Source: Chloroflexota bacterium
GTDB lineage: Bacteria > Chloroflexota > Dormibacteria > Dormibacterales > Dormibacteraceae
Direction: 5' to 3'
NCBI GenBank assembly: GCA_005887685.1
Contig: VBHJ01000003.1
Coordinates: 1 to 59,757, forward strand
Length of the DNA stretch: 59,757 bases
Of this stretch, positions 24,699 to 32,570 are shown piece after piece (within the stretch, counting starts at the first letter, position 1; each line of letters opens with the position of its first letter). The translations under genes were made by a program, and so were the position numbers. The notes under the pieces are model-generated. The model ran no database searches, had not been told where the DNA came from, and was given only the letters and a program-made list of their open reading frames with translations.

Positions 24699-27236
24699 AC
24701 CCGTGTTCTGAAGCCCGGCCGCCACTCCGTTCACCGTGAGCTGAAACACGCGCTCGGCCCGCTTCCGATCCGGCCGTGACGTCTTCGGATGCCGCAGCGC
24801 GCGCAGCGCCCTCAGCTGGAGATGCGAGAGCGCGTCGACGTACGGGTTGCGCAGCTCGATCGCCCACGAGAGCACGCGGCGGTCCTCCAGCAACCTGCGA
24901 TGTCCGGTCACCGCGAGGACCGTTTCCATGGTGAGGTCGTACTCGTCGAGCACCATCGCCGCCAGGTCTGGCCTGTCGCCGAGCGCCAGGTAGCGCTCCG
25001 CGATACGCCGGTCGGTCTTGGCCAGGCTCATCTCGGAGTTGTCGATCATCGCGTTGAACAATGGCCAGTCGGCGTAGGCCCGCCGCAGCTCCCGCAGCGG
25101 CGCGGCCGAGAGTCCGCTGCCCATCCCATACCAGCCGGGCAGGTTCAGTCGCATCTGCGACCAGGCGAACACCCACGGGATCGCGCGCAGGTCCTCCAGG
25201 CGCCGGCCGCCTGCGCGGCGAGTGGGCCGTGACGCTATGCGCAGCCGGCCAAGCTCGTCGATCGGGCTGACCTGCAAGAACCAGTGCTCGAAGCCCGGCG
25301 CCTCGACGAGCCTCCGATACGCCGCGCGAGAGGGGCCGTCGATCTGAGACGCGAGCTCGCTGAATGCCAGTGCCGGGTCGGTGCGCGGCGGGCGCGGCAC
25401 CGATGCTTCGAGCACCGCCGACGTGACCTGCTCGACGTGGCGGCGCGCGATCGCCCGGTTTCCGTACCGGGCGAAGATCACCTCGCCCTGCTCGGTCACC
25501 TTGAAGTGGCCGTTCACCGAGCCGGGGGCCTGCGCGCGGACCGCCCGATTGGCTGGTCCCCCTCCGCGACCCAGCGCCCCGCCCCGCCCGTGGAACAGCG
25601 TCAGCTGCACGCGATTCTTCGCCGCCCACGCGGTCAGTGCCGCCTGCGCGTCGTGCAGGGCCAGCGTCGCGGAAAGCGGACCTGCCTCTTTCGCGGAGTC
25701 CGAGTAGCCGAGCATGACCTCGAGCCGGCGCTCGACCCCCAGCCGCTTGCGGACCGGCGCGAGCTCGAGCATCTGGTCGAGGACCTGCGTTGCGTGCGCG
25801 AGGTCGTCCAGTGTCTCGAAGAGCGGGACGACGTCGATCACCGGAGCCTTCTTGCCCCGCGCGTGGCGTGCCAGCTGATAGACGGCGGCGACGTCGGCCG
25901 CGGTCCGCGTGAAGCTGACCACGTACCGGCGGCAGCAGTCGACGCCAAATCGAGCCTGCAGCGAGGCCATGACGTCGAGCGTGTCGAGCACGTCACGGGA
26001 GAGGTCAGACAGCGGAGTCCCCGCGCGAATCTCTGCCAGCGCCCGCTCATGCACCTTGCTGTGCTGGCGTATCTCGAGCTCGGCCAGGTGAAAGCCGAAT
26101 GTCTCGGCCTGCCACAACAGGCGCTGGATCTCGCCCATCGCCAAACGGGTGGCGCCCGCTGCGGCGAGCGAGTCGCGGACCGCGCGCAAGTCGTCCACCA
26201 GCTCGGCCGCCGAGGCGTAGGCGAGGGGCTGCTCGAGCAGTCGGGTCGCCCGCAGCCGTCGCGCCACCTGGAGGAGAAACTGGCGATGCGGTTCCGTCGT
26301 CGGTTCCGCGATTCGCCGGCGCACCGCGCGCGAGGGAGGAGTTGTCTCGGAATCGACTGTCAGGGCGCGGCCGACGCGATTCGCCACCGTCTCGAGGGCG
26401 AGCAGCGCGTGCTCGGAGTGGATCGCCATCGTGTCTGACGTCACCTGCGCTGTGACCGCGGGGTTTCCATCGCGGTCGCCGCCGATCCAGCTCCCAAAGC
26501 GGAGGAATGGGGGCGCGGGCGTTCCGAGCGCGGTGTCGAGCGAACGCATCAGCTCTGGGACGACGCGGAACAGCGTCTCGTCGAACACCGCCATGAAAGA
26601 CCGCACCTCGTCGAGCGGCTGCACGTGCGAGGAGCGCAGCAGCGCTGTGCGCCACAGGCCGTCGACCTCTTCGGCCAGGCGATGCTCCGCGTCGCTGCGC
26701 TCGAAGTCGGAAATTCTCGGATCTTCGAGCCGCTCCAGCTGCTCGCCCACGCGACGGATCGCGGTCACGACCGCGCGCCGCCTCGCCTCGGTGGGATGCG
26801 CGGTGAAAACGGGATGGATCTCGAGATTCGCGACCAGTTTGGCGAGTCGCTTGCGTCCGAGCTTCGGCCGCAGCTCGTTGATCGTCGCGGCCAACGACTC
26901 CGGCTGCGGCGCCGGCCCGCGGTCCCGCTCGCGAAGCACCCGCGCGCGGTGGTGCTCCTCGGCGAGGTTCGCCAGGTGGAAGTAGCACGCAAACGCGCGC
27001 GCGACCAGCTCGGCCCGTTCGAGCTGCCACGAAGCCGCGAGCTTTTCCGCGGCACGTTCATAACGCCCGTCGTCGCGTGCGCGGATGACGAGCGCGCGCA
27101 GCTTCTCGACGTCGCGGAGAAGACTCGCTCCGCCGTAGTCCGCAATCACGTTGCCCAGGAGTCCACCGAGAAGGCGGATGTCACGCCGCAGCGGCTCGGG
27201 GATCTCCTGGCGGGCGGCTTCCCGAGTCTTATTCAA
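24696..27236 (-). CDS. ppc: Phosphoenolpyruvate carboxylase
   Basis: 846 residues, slightly shorter than the E. coli enzyme. Converts PEP and bicarbonate to oxaloacetate. VFTAHPTEARRR (catalytic His), GGDRDGNPAVT, MLGYSDSAKEAG, FHGRGGALGRGGGP and the invariant C-terminal QNTG are all present. The TTG start overlaps the cimA end by eight bases, so it sits in the same transcript behind the isoleucine-rich leader. Oxaloacetate feeds aspartate-family amino acids. Confidence 0.95.
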   Translation of the reverse strand: MNKTREAARQEIPEPLRRDIRLLGGLLGNVIADYGGASLLRDVEKLRALVIRARDDGRYERAAEKLAASWQLERAELVARAFACYFHLANLAEEHHRARVLRERDRGPAPQPESLAATINELRPKLGRKRLAKLVANLEIHPVFTAHPTEARRRAVVTAIRRVGEQLERLEDPRISDFERSDAEHRLAEEVDGLWRTALLRSSHVQPLDEVRSFMAVFDETLFRVVPELMRSLDTALGTPAPPFLRFGSWIGGDRDGNPAVTAQVTSDTMAIHSEHALLALETVANRVGRALTVDSETTPPSRAVRRRIAEPTTEPHRQFLLQVARRLRATRLLEQPLAYASAAELVDDLRAVRDSLAAAGATRLAMGEIQRLLWQAETFGFHLAELEIRQHSKVHERALAEIRAGTPLSDLSRDVLDTLDVMASLQARFGVDCCRRYVVSFTRTAADVAAVYQLARHARGKKAPVIDVVPLFETLDDLAHATQVLDQMLELAPVRKRLGVERRLEVMLGYSDSAKEAGPLSATLALHDAQAALTAWAAKNRVQLTLFHGRGGALGRGGGPANRAVRAQAPGSVNGHFKVTEQGEVIFARYGNRAIARRHVEQVTSAVLEASVPRPPRTDPALAFSELASQIDGPSRAAYRRLVEAPGFEHWFLQVSPIDELGRLRIASRPTRRAGGRRLEDLRAIPWVFAWSQMRLNLPGWYGMGSGLSAAPLRELRRAYADWPLFNAMIDNSEMSLAKTDRRIAERYLALGDRPDLAAMVLDEYDLTMETVLAVTGHRRLLEDRRVLSWAIELRNPYVDALSHLQLRALRALRHPKTSRPDRKRAERVFQLTVNGVAAGLQNTG

Positions 27237-28812
27237 CCGGTCTGGAGACGATGTACTCCAGGGAGTCGACCAGCGCGAGCAGGGACGCCTCGATGATGTT
27301 GCTCGAGCATCCCACCGTGGTCCAGCGCCGGGTCCCCTTGCCCGATTCGACGAGCACCCGCGTGGTGGCCGCCGTTCCCGCGTCGCCGTTCAGGATGCGC
27401 ACCTTGTAATCGTGCAGGCTCACATCCTCGAGCGCTGGAAAGCGCGGGCTGAGCGCCTTGCGCAGCGCCGCGTCAAGCGCGTTGACTGGACCGTTGCCTG
27501 ACGCCGCCGTGTGATAGACGGTTCCGCCGACGTCCACTTTGACCGTCGCTTCCGCGTGGACTGAGCCGCCGTTCTTGCGCACCTGCGTCGTGAAGTCGGC
27601 GACGGTCCATGGCGCGGCGTAGTCGGGCTGCAGGCGTCGCACCAGCATCTCGAAGGATGCATCCGCCGCCTCGTACGAGTACCCCTGGTGCTCGAGCTCC
27701 TTCAGGTGATTCACGAGCCAGCGTGTCTGCGGGTCGTCGCGGTCGAGCTCGAGACCGAACTCGCGCGCCTTGGCCAGCACGTTGCCTCGGCCCGAAAGCT
27801 CCGAGACGAGGACGCGTGCTTCGTTTCCGACCACGCCGGGATCGATGTGCTGGTAGGCGTCCTTGTGCCGAAGAACGGCGGCGACGTGCTGCCCGCCCTT
27901 GTGGGCGAACGCGCCGTAACCGACAAACGGCTGCTGGAGGGGAAGCGCGAGGTTGGCGATCTCGGCCACGGTGCGCGACAGCTCGGTGAACTGAGCGAGC
28001 GAGGTGTCAGGAAGCGCCTCGATGCCTAGCTTCAGCGCCAGGTTGGAGACGACGGAGACGAGGTTCGCATTGCCGCACCGCTCGCCGTATCCGTTGATGG
28101 TTCCCTGCACCATGTCGGCGCCGGCCACCACCCCCTCGAGCGTGTTGGCGACGGCGAGCTCGCAGTCATTGTGGGTGTGGATTCCGACCCTGGCCGAGCT
28201 GCCCATCTCACGCAGCGCGTCGCGGATCGCCTCCACGCCGGCTCTGATCGCCGACGGCATGCTGCCTCCGTTGGTGTCGCAGAGAACCACCCAGGATGCG
28301 CCGGCCCGGGCGGCAGAAAGACAGACTTCGGTCGCGTACTCGGCGTCGCGCGCGAAGCCGTCGAAGAAATGCTCGGCGTCGAAGATCACCTCCCGATCGA
28401 GACCCACCGCGTAAGCGACCGAGTCCTCGACCATCGCGAGGTTTTCGTTGTTCGTGGTCTGCAGCACGGTCGCGACCTGCCATGCGTCGCTCTTGCCGAC
28501 GAGCGTCCACACCGGAGCGTTGCTCTGCGCGAGCGCCTTCAGGTTGGCGTCGTCCTCGCAGCTTCCGCCCGCGCGCCGGGTCGCGCCGAAAGCCGCCAGG
28601 CGTGCGTGTTCGAGAGGTTCCTCGGCCAGCCGCGCGAAGAGCTCTTCGTCCTTGGGGTTGGAGCCGGGGAACCCGCCCTCGACATAGTCGAAGCCGAGCC
28701 CGTCGAGCAGTCGCGCGATCCTCTCCTTGTCGGCGGCCGAGAATGAGACGGCCGGACCCTGCGCGCCGTCGCGCAGGGTGGTGTCGTACACCACTATCTT
28801 TCTGGCGGACAT
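27229..28812 (-). CDS. cimA: (R)-citramalate synthase
   Basis: 527 residues, the long CimA type. Condenses pyruvate and acetyl-CoA to citramalate, the threonine-independent entry to isoleucine. YDTTLRDGAQGPAVSF (metal and substrate Asp/Arg), GIHTHNDCELAVANT (metal His pair) and GYGERCGNANL are the catalytic segments; a C-terminal regulatory domain begins near 400. The preceding terminator's 3' arm contains GGGAGG, seven bases before ATG, so hairpin formation would also hide the ribosome site. Downstream ppc is in the same operon. Confidence 0.9.
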   Translation of the reverse strand: MSARKIVVYDTTLRDGAQGPAVSFSAADKERIARLLDGLGFDYVEGGFPGSNPKDEELFARLAEEPLEHARLAAFGATRRAGGSCEDDANLKALAQSNAPVWTLVGKSDAWQVATVLQTTNNENLAMVEDSVAYAVGLDREVIFDAEHFFDGFARDAEYATEVCLSAARAGASWVVLCDTNGGSMPSAIRAGVEAIRDALREMGSSARVGIHTHNDCELAVANTLEGVVAGADMVQGTINGYGERCGNANLVSVVSNLALKLGIEALPDTSLAQFTELSRTVAEIANLALPLQQPFVGYGAFAHKGGQHVAAVLRHKDAYQHIDPGVVGNEARVLVSELSGRGNVLAKAREFGLELDRDDPQTRWLVNHLKELEHQGYSYEAADASFEMLVRRLQPDYAAPWTVADFTTQVRKNGGSVHAEATVKVDVGGTVYHTAASGNGPVNALDAALRKALSPRFPALEDVSLHDYKVRILNGDAGTAATTRVLVESGKGTRRWTTVGCSSNIIEASLLALVDSLEYIVSRPVE

Positions 28813-28849
28813 AAAAAAACCTCCCGACCCTTTCTAGGCCGGGAGGTCC
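28813..28849 (-). terminator. Intrinsic terminator / attenuator of cimA
   Basis: On the minus strand CCTCCCGGCC pairs with GGTCGGGAGG (10 bp, one G-U) around a 7-base loop, then seven T residues run directly into the cimA ATG. A terminator between promoter and start codon, with the ribosome site in its 3' arm, indicates attenuation rather than the end of another gene. Confidence 0.8.
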
Positions 28850-28891
28850 ACCGAATCAGCGACGCGCGCTAAGTCGGGGGACCTCCCCGGC
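28837..28891 (-). promoter_or_regulatory. Antiterminator arms of the cimA leader
   Basis: Upstream arm GCCGGGGAGGTCC (28891-28879, minus strand) is complementary over 12 bp, with one bulged G, to GGACCTCCCGGC (28849-28838), which is the 5' arm of the terminator. The two structures exclude each other. The upstream arm lies inside the last codons of the leader peptide, so a ribosome reaching the stop would mask it and let the terminator form. Confidence 0.75.
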
Positions 28892-28925
28892 TAATCTCGA
28901 TCCCGATGGCAATCCGGTTACGCAC
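28869..28925 (-). CDS. Isoleucine-rich leader peptide of the cimA-ppc operon (18 aa)
   Basis: GTG at 28925 opens MRNRIAIGIEISRGGPPT and a TAG. Four of residues 5-11 are Ile, the end product of the CimA pathway. The final codons cover the antiterminator arm. No Shine-Dalgarno is visible, but a TAGTCT -10-like element ends ten bases before GTG, so the transcript may be nearly leaderless. Classical ribosome-mediated attenuation is inferred from this layout. Confidence 0.7.
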   Translation of the reverse strand: MRNRIAIGIEISRGGPPT

Positions 28926-29047
28926 CGTGCGGGGAAGACTACGCCTTGGGGCCGCCGGCGGATATGGTCTTCGCCGCCAATTCGAACCGAGGTGTTTAGT
29001 GTTGCGTCGACAGCCGGCCATCCTGGATCGATAGGAGCTACCTGCGC

Positions 29048-29818
29048 ATGTACACGCTGCCGCGGCGGGCCTTGGCAGAAGGACTGGGCACGGCAGTCCT
29101 TTGTTTCATCGGTCCCGGGGCGGTGGTCGGAACGCGTACGCTGCTGGGCCCGGAGGGTCCGGTGTTCGGCGCATCCAACCTGCTGGAGGTCGCCCTCGCG
29201 TTCGGCTTCGTCGTCACGATGCTCGTCTACTCCATCGGCAAGGTATCCGGGTGCCATATCAACCCGGCGGTGACGTTCGCGTTCGCCGCGACTCGCCGGT
29301 TTCCGTGGCGCGAAGTCCCCGTTTACTGGGGCGCCCAGGCGGTGGGAGCCATCGTAGGAGCGCTCGCGATATGGGCCGTTTTCGGGCCGCTCGCGGCCAC
29401 GCTCGGCATGGGCCAGACGCACATCGCAGCCTTTGCCTCGGCCGAGGAGTATGCCCGGGCCGCGGTCGCTGAGGCGATTGGGACCGGTCTGCTCGTGCTC
29501 GCGATTCTCGGAATCACCGACACAAGGTCGCCGCAACACCTGACCGGCATCGTCATCGGCCTCGCGCTGGCGTCCCTCATCCTCGCGCTCGGGCCGGCCA
29601 CGGGCGCCTCTTTGAATCCCGCTCGGGCGTTCGGGCCCGAGCTCGTCGAAGCATTGGCCGGTGGCACTTCGTACTGGGCTCAACTCATCCCGATATACGT
29701 CGTGCCGGGAATCGTCGGTGCCGCGGCCGCTGCCTTCGCGTACGACTACCTCGCTGATCCCCGGCATGCCGAGATGCCGATTCAGGCGGCGGTCTCTCAC
29801 GAGGAGCCCGAGGTCTGA
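29048..29818 (+). CDS. Aquaporin / MIP-family channel
   Basis: 256 residues, six membrane helices. The two NPA boxes are present, in SGCHINPAVTFAF and GASLNPARAFGPELV, with Arg after the second NPA as in selectivity filters. Water or small neutral solutes; specificity not certain. AGGAG lies eleven bases before the ATG. Divergent from the cimA leader. Confidence 0.9.
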   Translation: MYTLPRRALAEGLGTAVLCFIGPGAVVGTRTLLGPEGPVFGASNLLEVALAFGFVVTMLVYSIGKVSGCHINPAVTFAFAATRRFPWREVPVYWGAQAVGAIVGALAIWAVFGPLAATLGMGQTHIAAFASAEEYARAAVAEAIGTGLLVLAILGITDTRSPQHLTGIVIGLALASLILALGPATGASLNPARAFGPELVEALAGGTSYWAQLIPIYVVPGIVGAAAAAFAYDYLADPRHAEMPIQAAVSHEEPEV

Positions 29819-29842
29819 CCGACACCGGGTATCTTCTCGGCC

Positions 29843-30505
29843 ATGGCAGGCCCCGACACCACAGGACTCCTGGTCGAATGCCGCGACGAACCGGGCATCC
29901 TGCACCGGATCACGGACGTGATCCTTCGTCACAACGCAAACATCAGCTACGTCGCCGGCGGCGCGCGGCGCGAAACGGTGGCCGAGCTGCAGCTCGAGGT
30001 GTCCGGAGCGGCCGACCAGGCTCGGCTGATCGCCGACATCGAAGCTGTGTCAGGGGTCATGCATGTCGGCGTGGTGCCGACATTCCAGATGATCTACGGC
30101 AAGCGCGTGATCGTGATCGGCGGTGGCGCGCAGGTCGGAATGGTGGCCCAGGGCGCGATCTCGGAGGCCGACCGCCATAACATCCGCGGTGAGCGCATCT
30201 CCGTGGACACGATCCCGCTCGTCGGTGAGGAGCAGCTGGCCGATGCGGTGCGGGCGGTGGCGCGACTGCATCGCGCGCGGGCGCTCGTGCTGGCGGGTGC
30301 GCTGATGGGCGGCGACATCAGCAATGCGGTGCGTGAGATCCGCGAGGCGGGGATCCTGGTCCTGTGCACGAGCATGGCCGGCTCTGTGCCCGATGCGGCC
30401 GACGTCGTGGTGAGCGACCCCGTGGAGGCCGGCGTCATGGCCGTGATGCTGATCGCCGACACGGCGAAGTTCTCGATCGAGCACGTCCGCGGCAAGCGCT
30501 TCTGA
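29843..30505 (+). CDS. ACT-domain protein with a C-terminal conserved domain (DUF5612-like)
   Basis: 220 residues. Residues 8-75 form an ACT-type ligand domain (LVECRDEPGILHRITDVILRHNANISYV). The rest (GKRVIVIGGGAQVGMVAQGAISEADRHN..., ending ADTAKFSIEHVRGKRF) resembles the family I recall as DUF5612; the name is tentative. ACT domains sense amino acids, so a regulatory role is plausible. It follows aquaporin by 24 bases and ends five bases before a long palindrome. Confidence 0.72.
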   Translation: MAGPDTTGLLVECRDEPGILHRITDVILRHNANISYVAGGARRETVAELQLEVSGAADQARLIADIEAVSGVMHVGVVPTFQMIYGKRVIVIGGGAQVGMVAQGAISEADRHNIRGERISVDTIPLVGEEQLADAVRAVARLHRARALVLAGALMGGDISNAVREIREAGILVLCTSMAGSVPDAADVVVSDPVEAGVMAVMLIADTAKFSIEHVRGKRF

Positions 30506-30509
30506 ATTC

Positions 30510-30533
30510 CCCGGATAGTCCGGACTATCCGGG
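30510..30533. repeat. Perfect 24-bp palindrome with half-site CCCGGATAGTCC
   Basis: The half-site and its reverse complement abut exactly with no loop. Located between two convergent genes. A related, less perfect copy is 19 bases away. There is no T-run, so it may be a protein-binding site or mobile palindromic repeat as well as a terminator. Confidence 0.7.
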
Positions 30534-30551
30534 AAGCAGATCGTCGCGCGT

Positions 30552-30576
30552 CCGGGGTTAGTCCGGACTATCCGGA
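30552..30576. repeat. Second, imperfect copy of the palindrome (core TAGTCCGGACTA)
   Basis: The inner 12 bp are perfectly palindromic and flanked by CCGG on both sides, but the outer arms mismatch. It supplies the final codons and TAG stop of the minus-strand transglutaminase gene. Confidence 0.6.
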
Positions 30577-31380
30577 CACGTCACGGGTCTTGACGCTGAT
30601 CGCCATCGTCCCCGTCGCAGAGCCGACATACACGCCACGCGTCGGCGCGGCATCCGTGTAGTCGCGTCCCACTGCAAGCCGCACGTGATGCGGCGTAGTC
30701 CGGATCGGATGCGTTGCGTCGAACCCGATCCAACCGCGACCCGCGACCCAGGCCTCGGCCCACGCGTGCGACGCGGTCGCGACTTTCTCACCTGGCGAGT
30801 GGATGTATCCGCTGACGTAGCGCGCGGGCACGCCCATGTCGCGCGCGACTGCGATGAATAGATGCGCGAAGTCCTGGCACACACCGGCGCGAAGGTTGAG
30901 CACGTCATCGACCGCGCTGTAGACGTTCGTCACCGTGCGGTCGTACGTGAAGTCGCGGCTGATGGTGGTCGTGAGCTCGTCGAGCGCTTGCTCGACCGCG
31001 GCGGGTGAGGTGGGGTCCGAGATCGCGTGCCTGAGCGCGAGCTCGCGCACGCCTTCGACATCTTTGACCGGTGACCTGAAGCGCAGGAAGTCCTGCACCA
31101 GCTCCTCGCCCTGCTCCCGGTCTGGAGCGGCGCCGGTCTCGACCGTCGAACGGCTGATCACGCTCAGGCCTGAATGTGGACGGACCAGGTTGAAGTAGTG
31201 AACGTGGTTGCCGAATCCGTCCACGTAGCTCCGTGGCTTGACGCCGTGGCTCACCTCGAGAGTGAAATCAGTGCAGCGCTGTCCGTTGCCGTCCATCGGC
31301 TGCAGCCGCACCTCCATCACGGTCTCGGCGATGGGACCCGAGTAGCGATATCGCGTGCTGTGAACGATCTCCAGCTTCAT
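30568..31380 (-). CDS. Transglutaminase-like cysteine protease-fold protein (1 of 3)
   Basis: 270 residues. An N-terminal beta domain (IVHSTRYRYSGPIAETVMEVRLQP) precedes the papain-like core: catalytic Cys in RAGVCQDFAHL, His in ASHAWAEAW, Asp in IGFDATHPI. The start overlaps the alpha-E stop (ATGA), so it is third in the ATP-grasp/alpha-E/transglutaminase operon. Families of this cluster are predicted to make or remove peptide or amide tags. Confidence 0.85.
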   Translation of the reverse strand: MKLEIVHSTRYRYSGPIAETVMEVRLQPMDGNGQRCTDFTLEVSHGVKPRSYVDGFGNHVHYFNLVRPHSGLSVISRSTVETGAAPDREQGEELVQDFLRFRSPVKDVEGVRELALRHAISDPTSPAAVEQALDELTTTISRDFTYDRTVTNVYSAVDDVLNLRAGVCQDFAHLFIAVARDMGVPARYVSGYIHSPGEKVATASHAWAEAWVAGRGWIGFDATHPIRTTPHHVRLAVGRDYTDAAPTRGVYVGSATGTMAISVKTRDVSG

Positions 31381-32570
31381 GCCATGACCTGTTGCTGCTG
31401 CTGCGGCATGCCGCGTCCCTCTTCTCCAGTGACGGCGGCCGGCACCTTGCTGGGATGGAAGTACGTCTCGCGCAGTGCCAGCTCGAGCTGGCGCAGCAGG
31501 CCCCGGCACTCGGCGTCGAACTCGAGGGGGCTTTGCAAGATCGACTGGGTGTTGGCGTCGCGGTAGAGGCCGTTGAGCTGGACCAGCAGTCGCAGAGGTT
31601 TCGAGCGGCGAGCCTTGCCCTCAATGCGGGCCACCGCCTCGAGCGCGGTAGAGGTCGCAAACCGGGCGGAACGTGGCAGCGAGTCCTCGAGCAGGAGGCA
31701 TTCGATCACGCGGTCCGCCGTCACGCCCCCGCCGTATCGAGCCTGGTAGGACTCGAACGCGAAGCAGCACTTCAACACCGCGGTCCACTCGAGGGCGTCC
31801 TCCGGGGAGTCCGCGAGCTCAGCGGATTTCTGAGTTACGACGCGGGTCACGTTCGCCGCGCGCTCGATGAACTTGCCGAGGCGAACGAAATCGCGCGCCT
31901 CATCGTGGAACATCGTGTCCTCGAGCAGGCCGCATTCGATCACGCGGTCCGCCGTCACGCCCCCGCCGTATCGAGCCTGGTAGGACTCGAACGCGAAGCA
32001 GCACTTCAACACCGCGGTCCACTCGAGGGCGTCCTCCGGGGAGTCCGCGAGCTCAGCGGATTTCTGAGTTACGACGCGGGTCACGTTCGCCGCGCGCTCG
32101 ATGAACTTGCCGAGGCGAACGAAATCGCGCGCCTCATCGTGGAACATCGTGTCCTCGAGCAGGCCGTCCACCAGCCGGATGCTCATCTGCACGTCCATCA
32201 GAAAGGGATAGAGGTCAGGTTGCGCGACCGCTTCCTGGACGCGCCAATGCAGCGCGTTGACCTGTTCGTAAAGCTCGGTCGGAAGGGACGGGCGCACGGC
32301 CTGCGCGGCCAGCCGGGCCGACGCGACGCTGGCCCGCACCGATGGTCCCAGCGTGCCCGCCACCACCATCTCGATCGCCTGCTCGCGTCTACCGGTGTCG
32401 CTGTTGGGCCAACCCGCGAGCTCCATGAATCGAACCCAGAAGTCGGGTCCAGGCTCGTCGGTGCGGTCGAGCGCCAGGGCGACGTGCACGCCCAGGATGC
32501 GCGCGAGATGGTCGGCCCGCTCGAGATGGCGACCCAGCAATGCGAGCGAGGTCGCGGCGCGGCTAAGCAT
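31377..32570 (-). CDS. Alpha-E domain protein with internal 78-residue duplication
   Basis: 397 residues, against roughly 310-330 usual. MLSRAATSLALLGRHLERADHLARIL is the conserved start. The segment from GLLEDTMFHDEARDF to TADRVIEC occurs twice in tandem without a single difference, which accounts for the surplus 78 residues. Removing one copy restores family length. Alpha-E domains are all-helical and accompany ATP-grasp ligases. Start overlaps the upstream ATP-grasp gene by eight bases. Confidence 0.85.
   Translation of the reverse strand: MLSRAATSLALLGRHLERADHLARILGVHVALALDRTDEPGPDFWVRFMELAGWPNSDTGRREQAIEMVVAGTLGPSVRASVASARLAAQAVRPSLPTELYEQVNALHWRVQEAVAQPDLYPFLMDVQMSIRLVDGLLEDTMFHDEARDFVRLGKFIERAANVTRVVTQKSAELADSPEDALEWTAVLKCCFAFESYQARYGGGVTADRVIECGLLEDTMFHDEARDFVRLGKFIERAANVTRVVTQKSAELADSPEDALEWTAVLKCCFAFESYQARYGGGVTADRVIECLLLEDSLPRSARFATSTALEAVARIEGKARRSKPLRLLVQLNGLYRDANTQSILQSPLEFDAECRGLLRQLELALRETYFHPSKVPAAVTGEEGRGMPQQQQQVMA
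31684..32151. repeat. Perfect 234-bp tandem duplication inside the alpha-E gene
   Basis: Period 234 bp, bounded by three copies of CCTCGAGCAGG at 31685, 31919 and 32153. By eye the two units match base for base. In frame (78 codons). Consistent with a very recent duplication through the short boundary repeat, or with an assembly artefact. Confidence 0.9.

Noticed and set aside
24511-25629. 372-codon minus-strand frame over the ppc 3' end
   Set aside because: Low-complexity Arg/Ala/Gly product in an alternative frame of ppc.
28813-28925. T-box riboswitch upstream of cimA
   Set aside because: GGTGGACC resembles part of a T-box, but no stem I or specifier loop is apparent; the Ile-rich peptide with alternative pairing explains the leader better.
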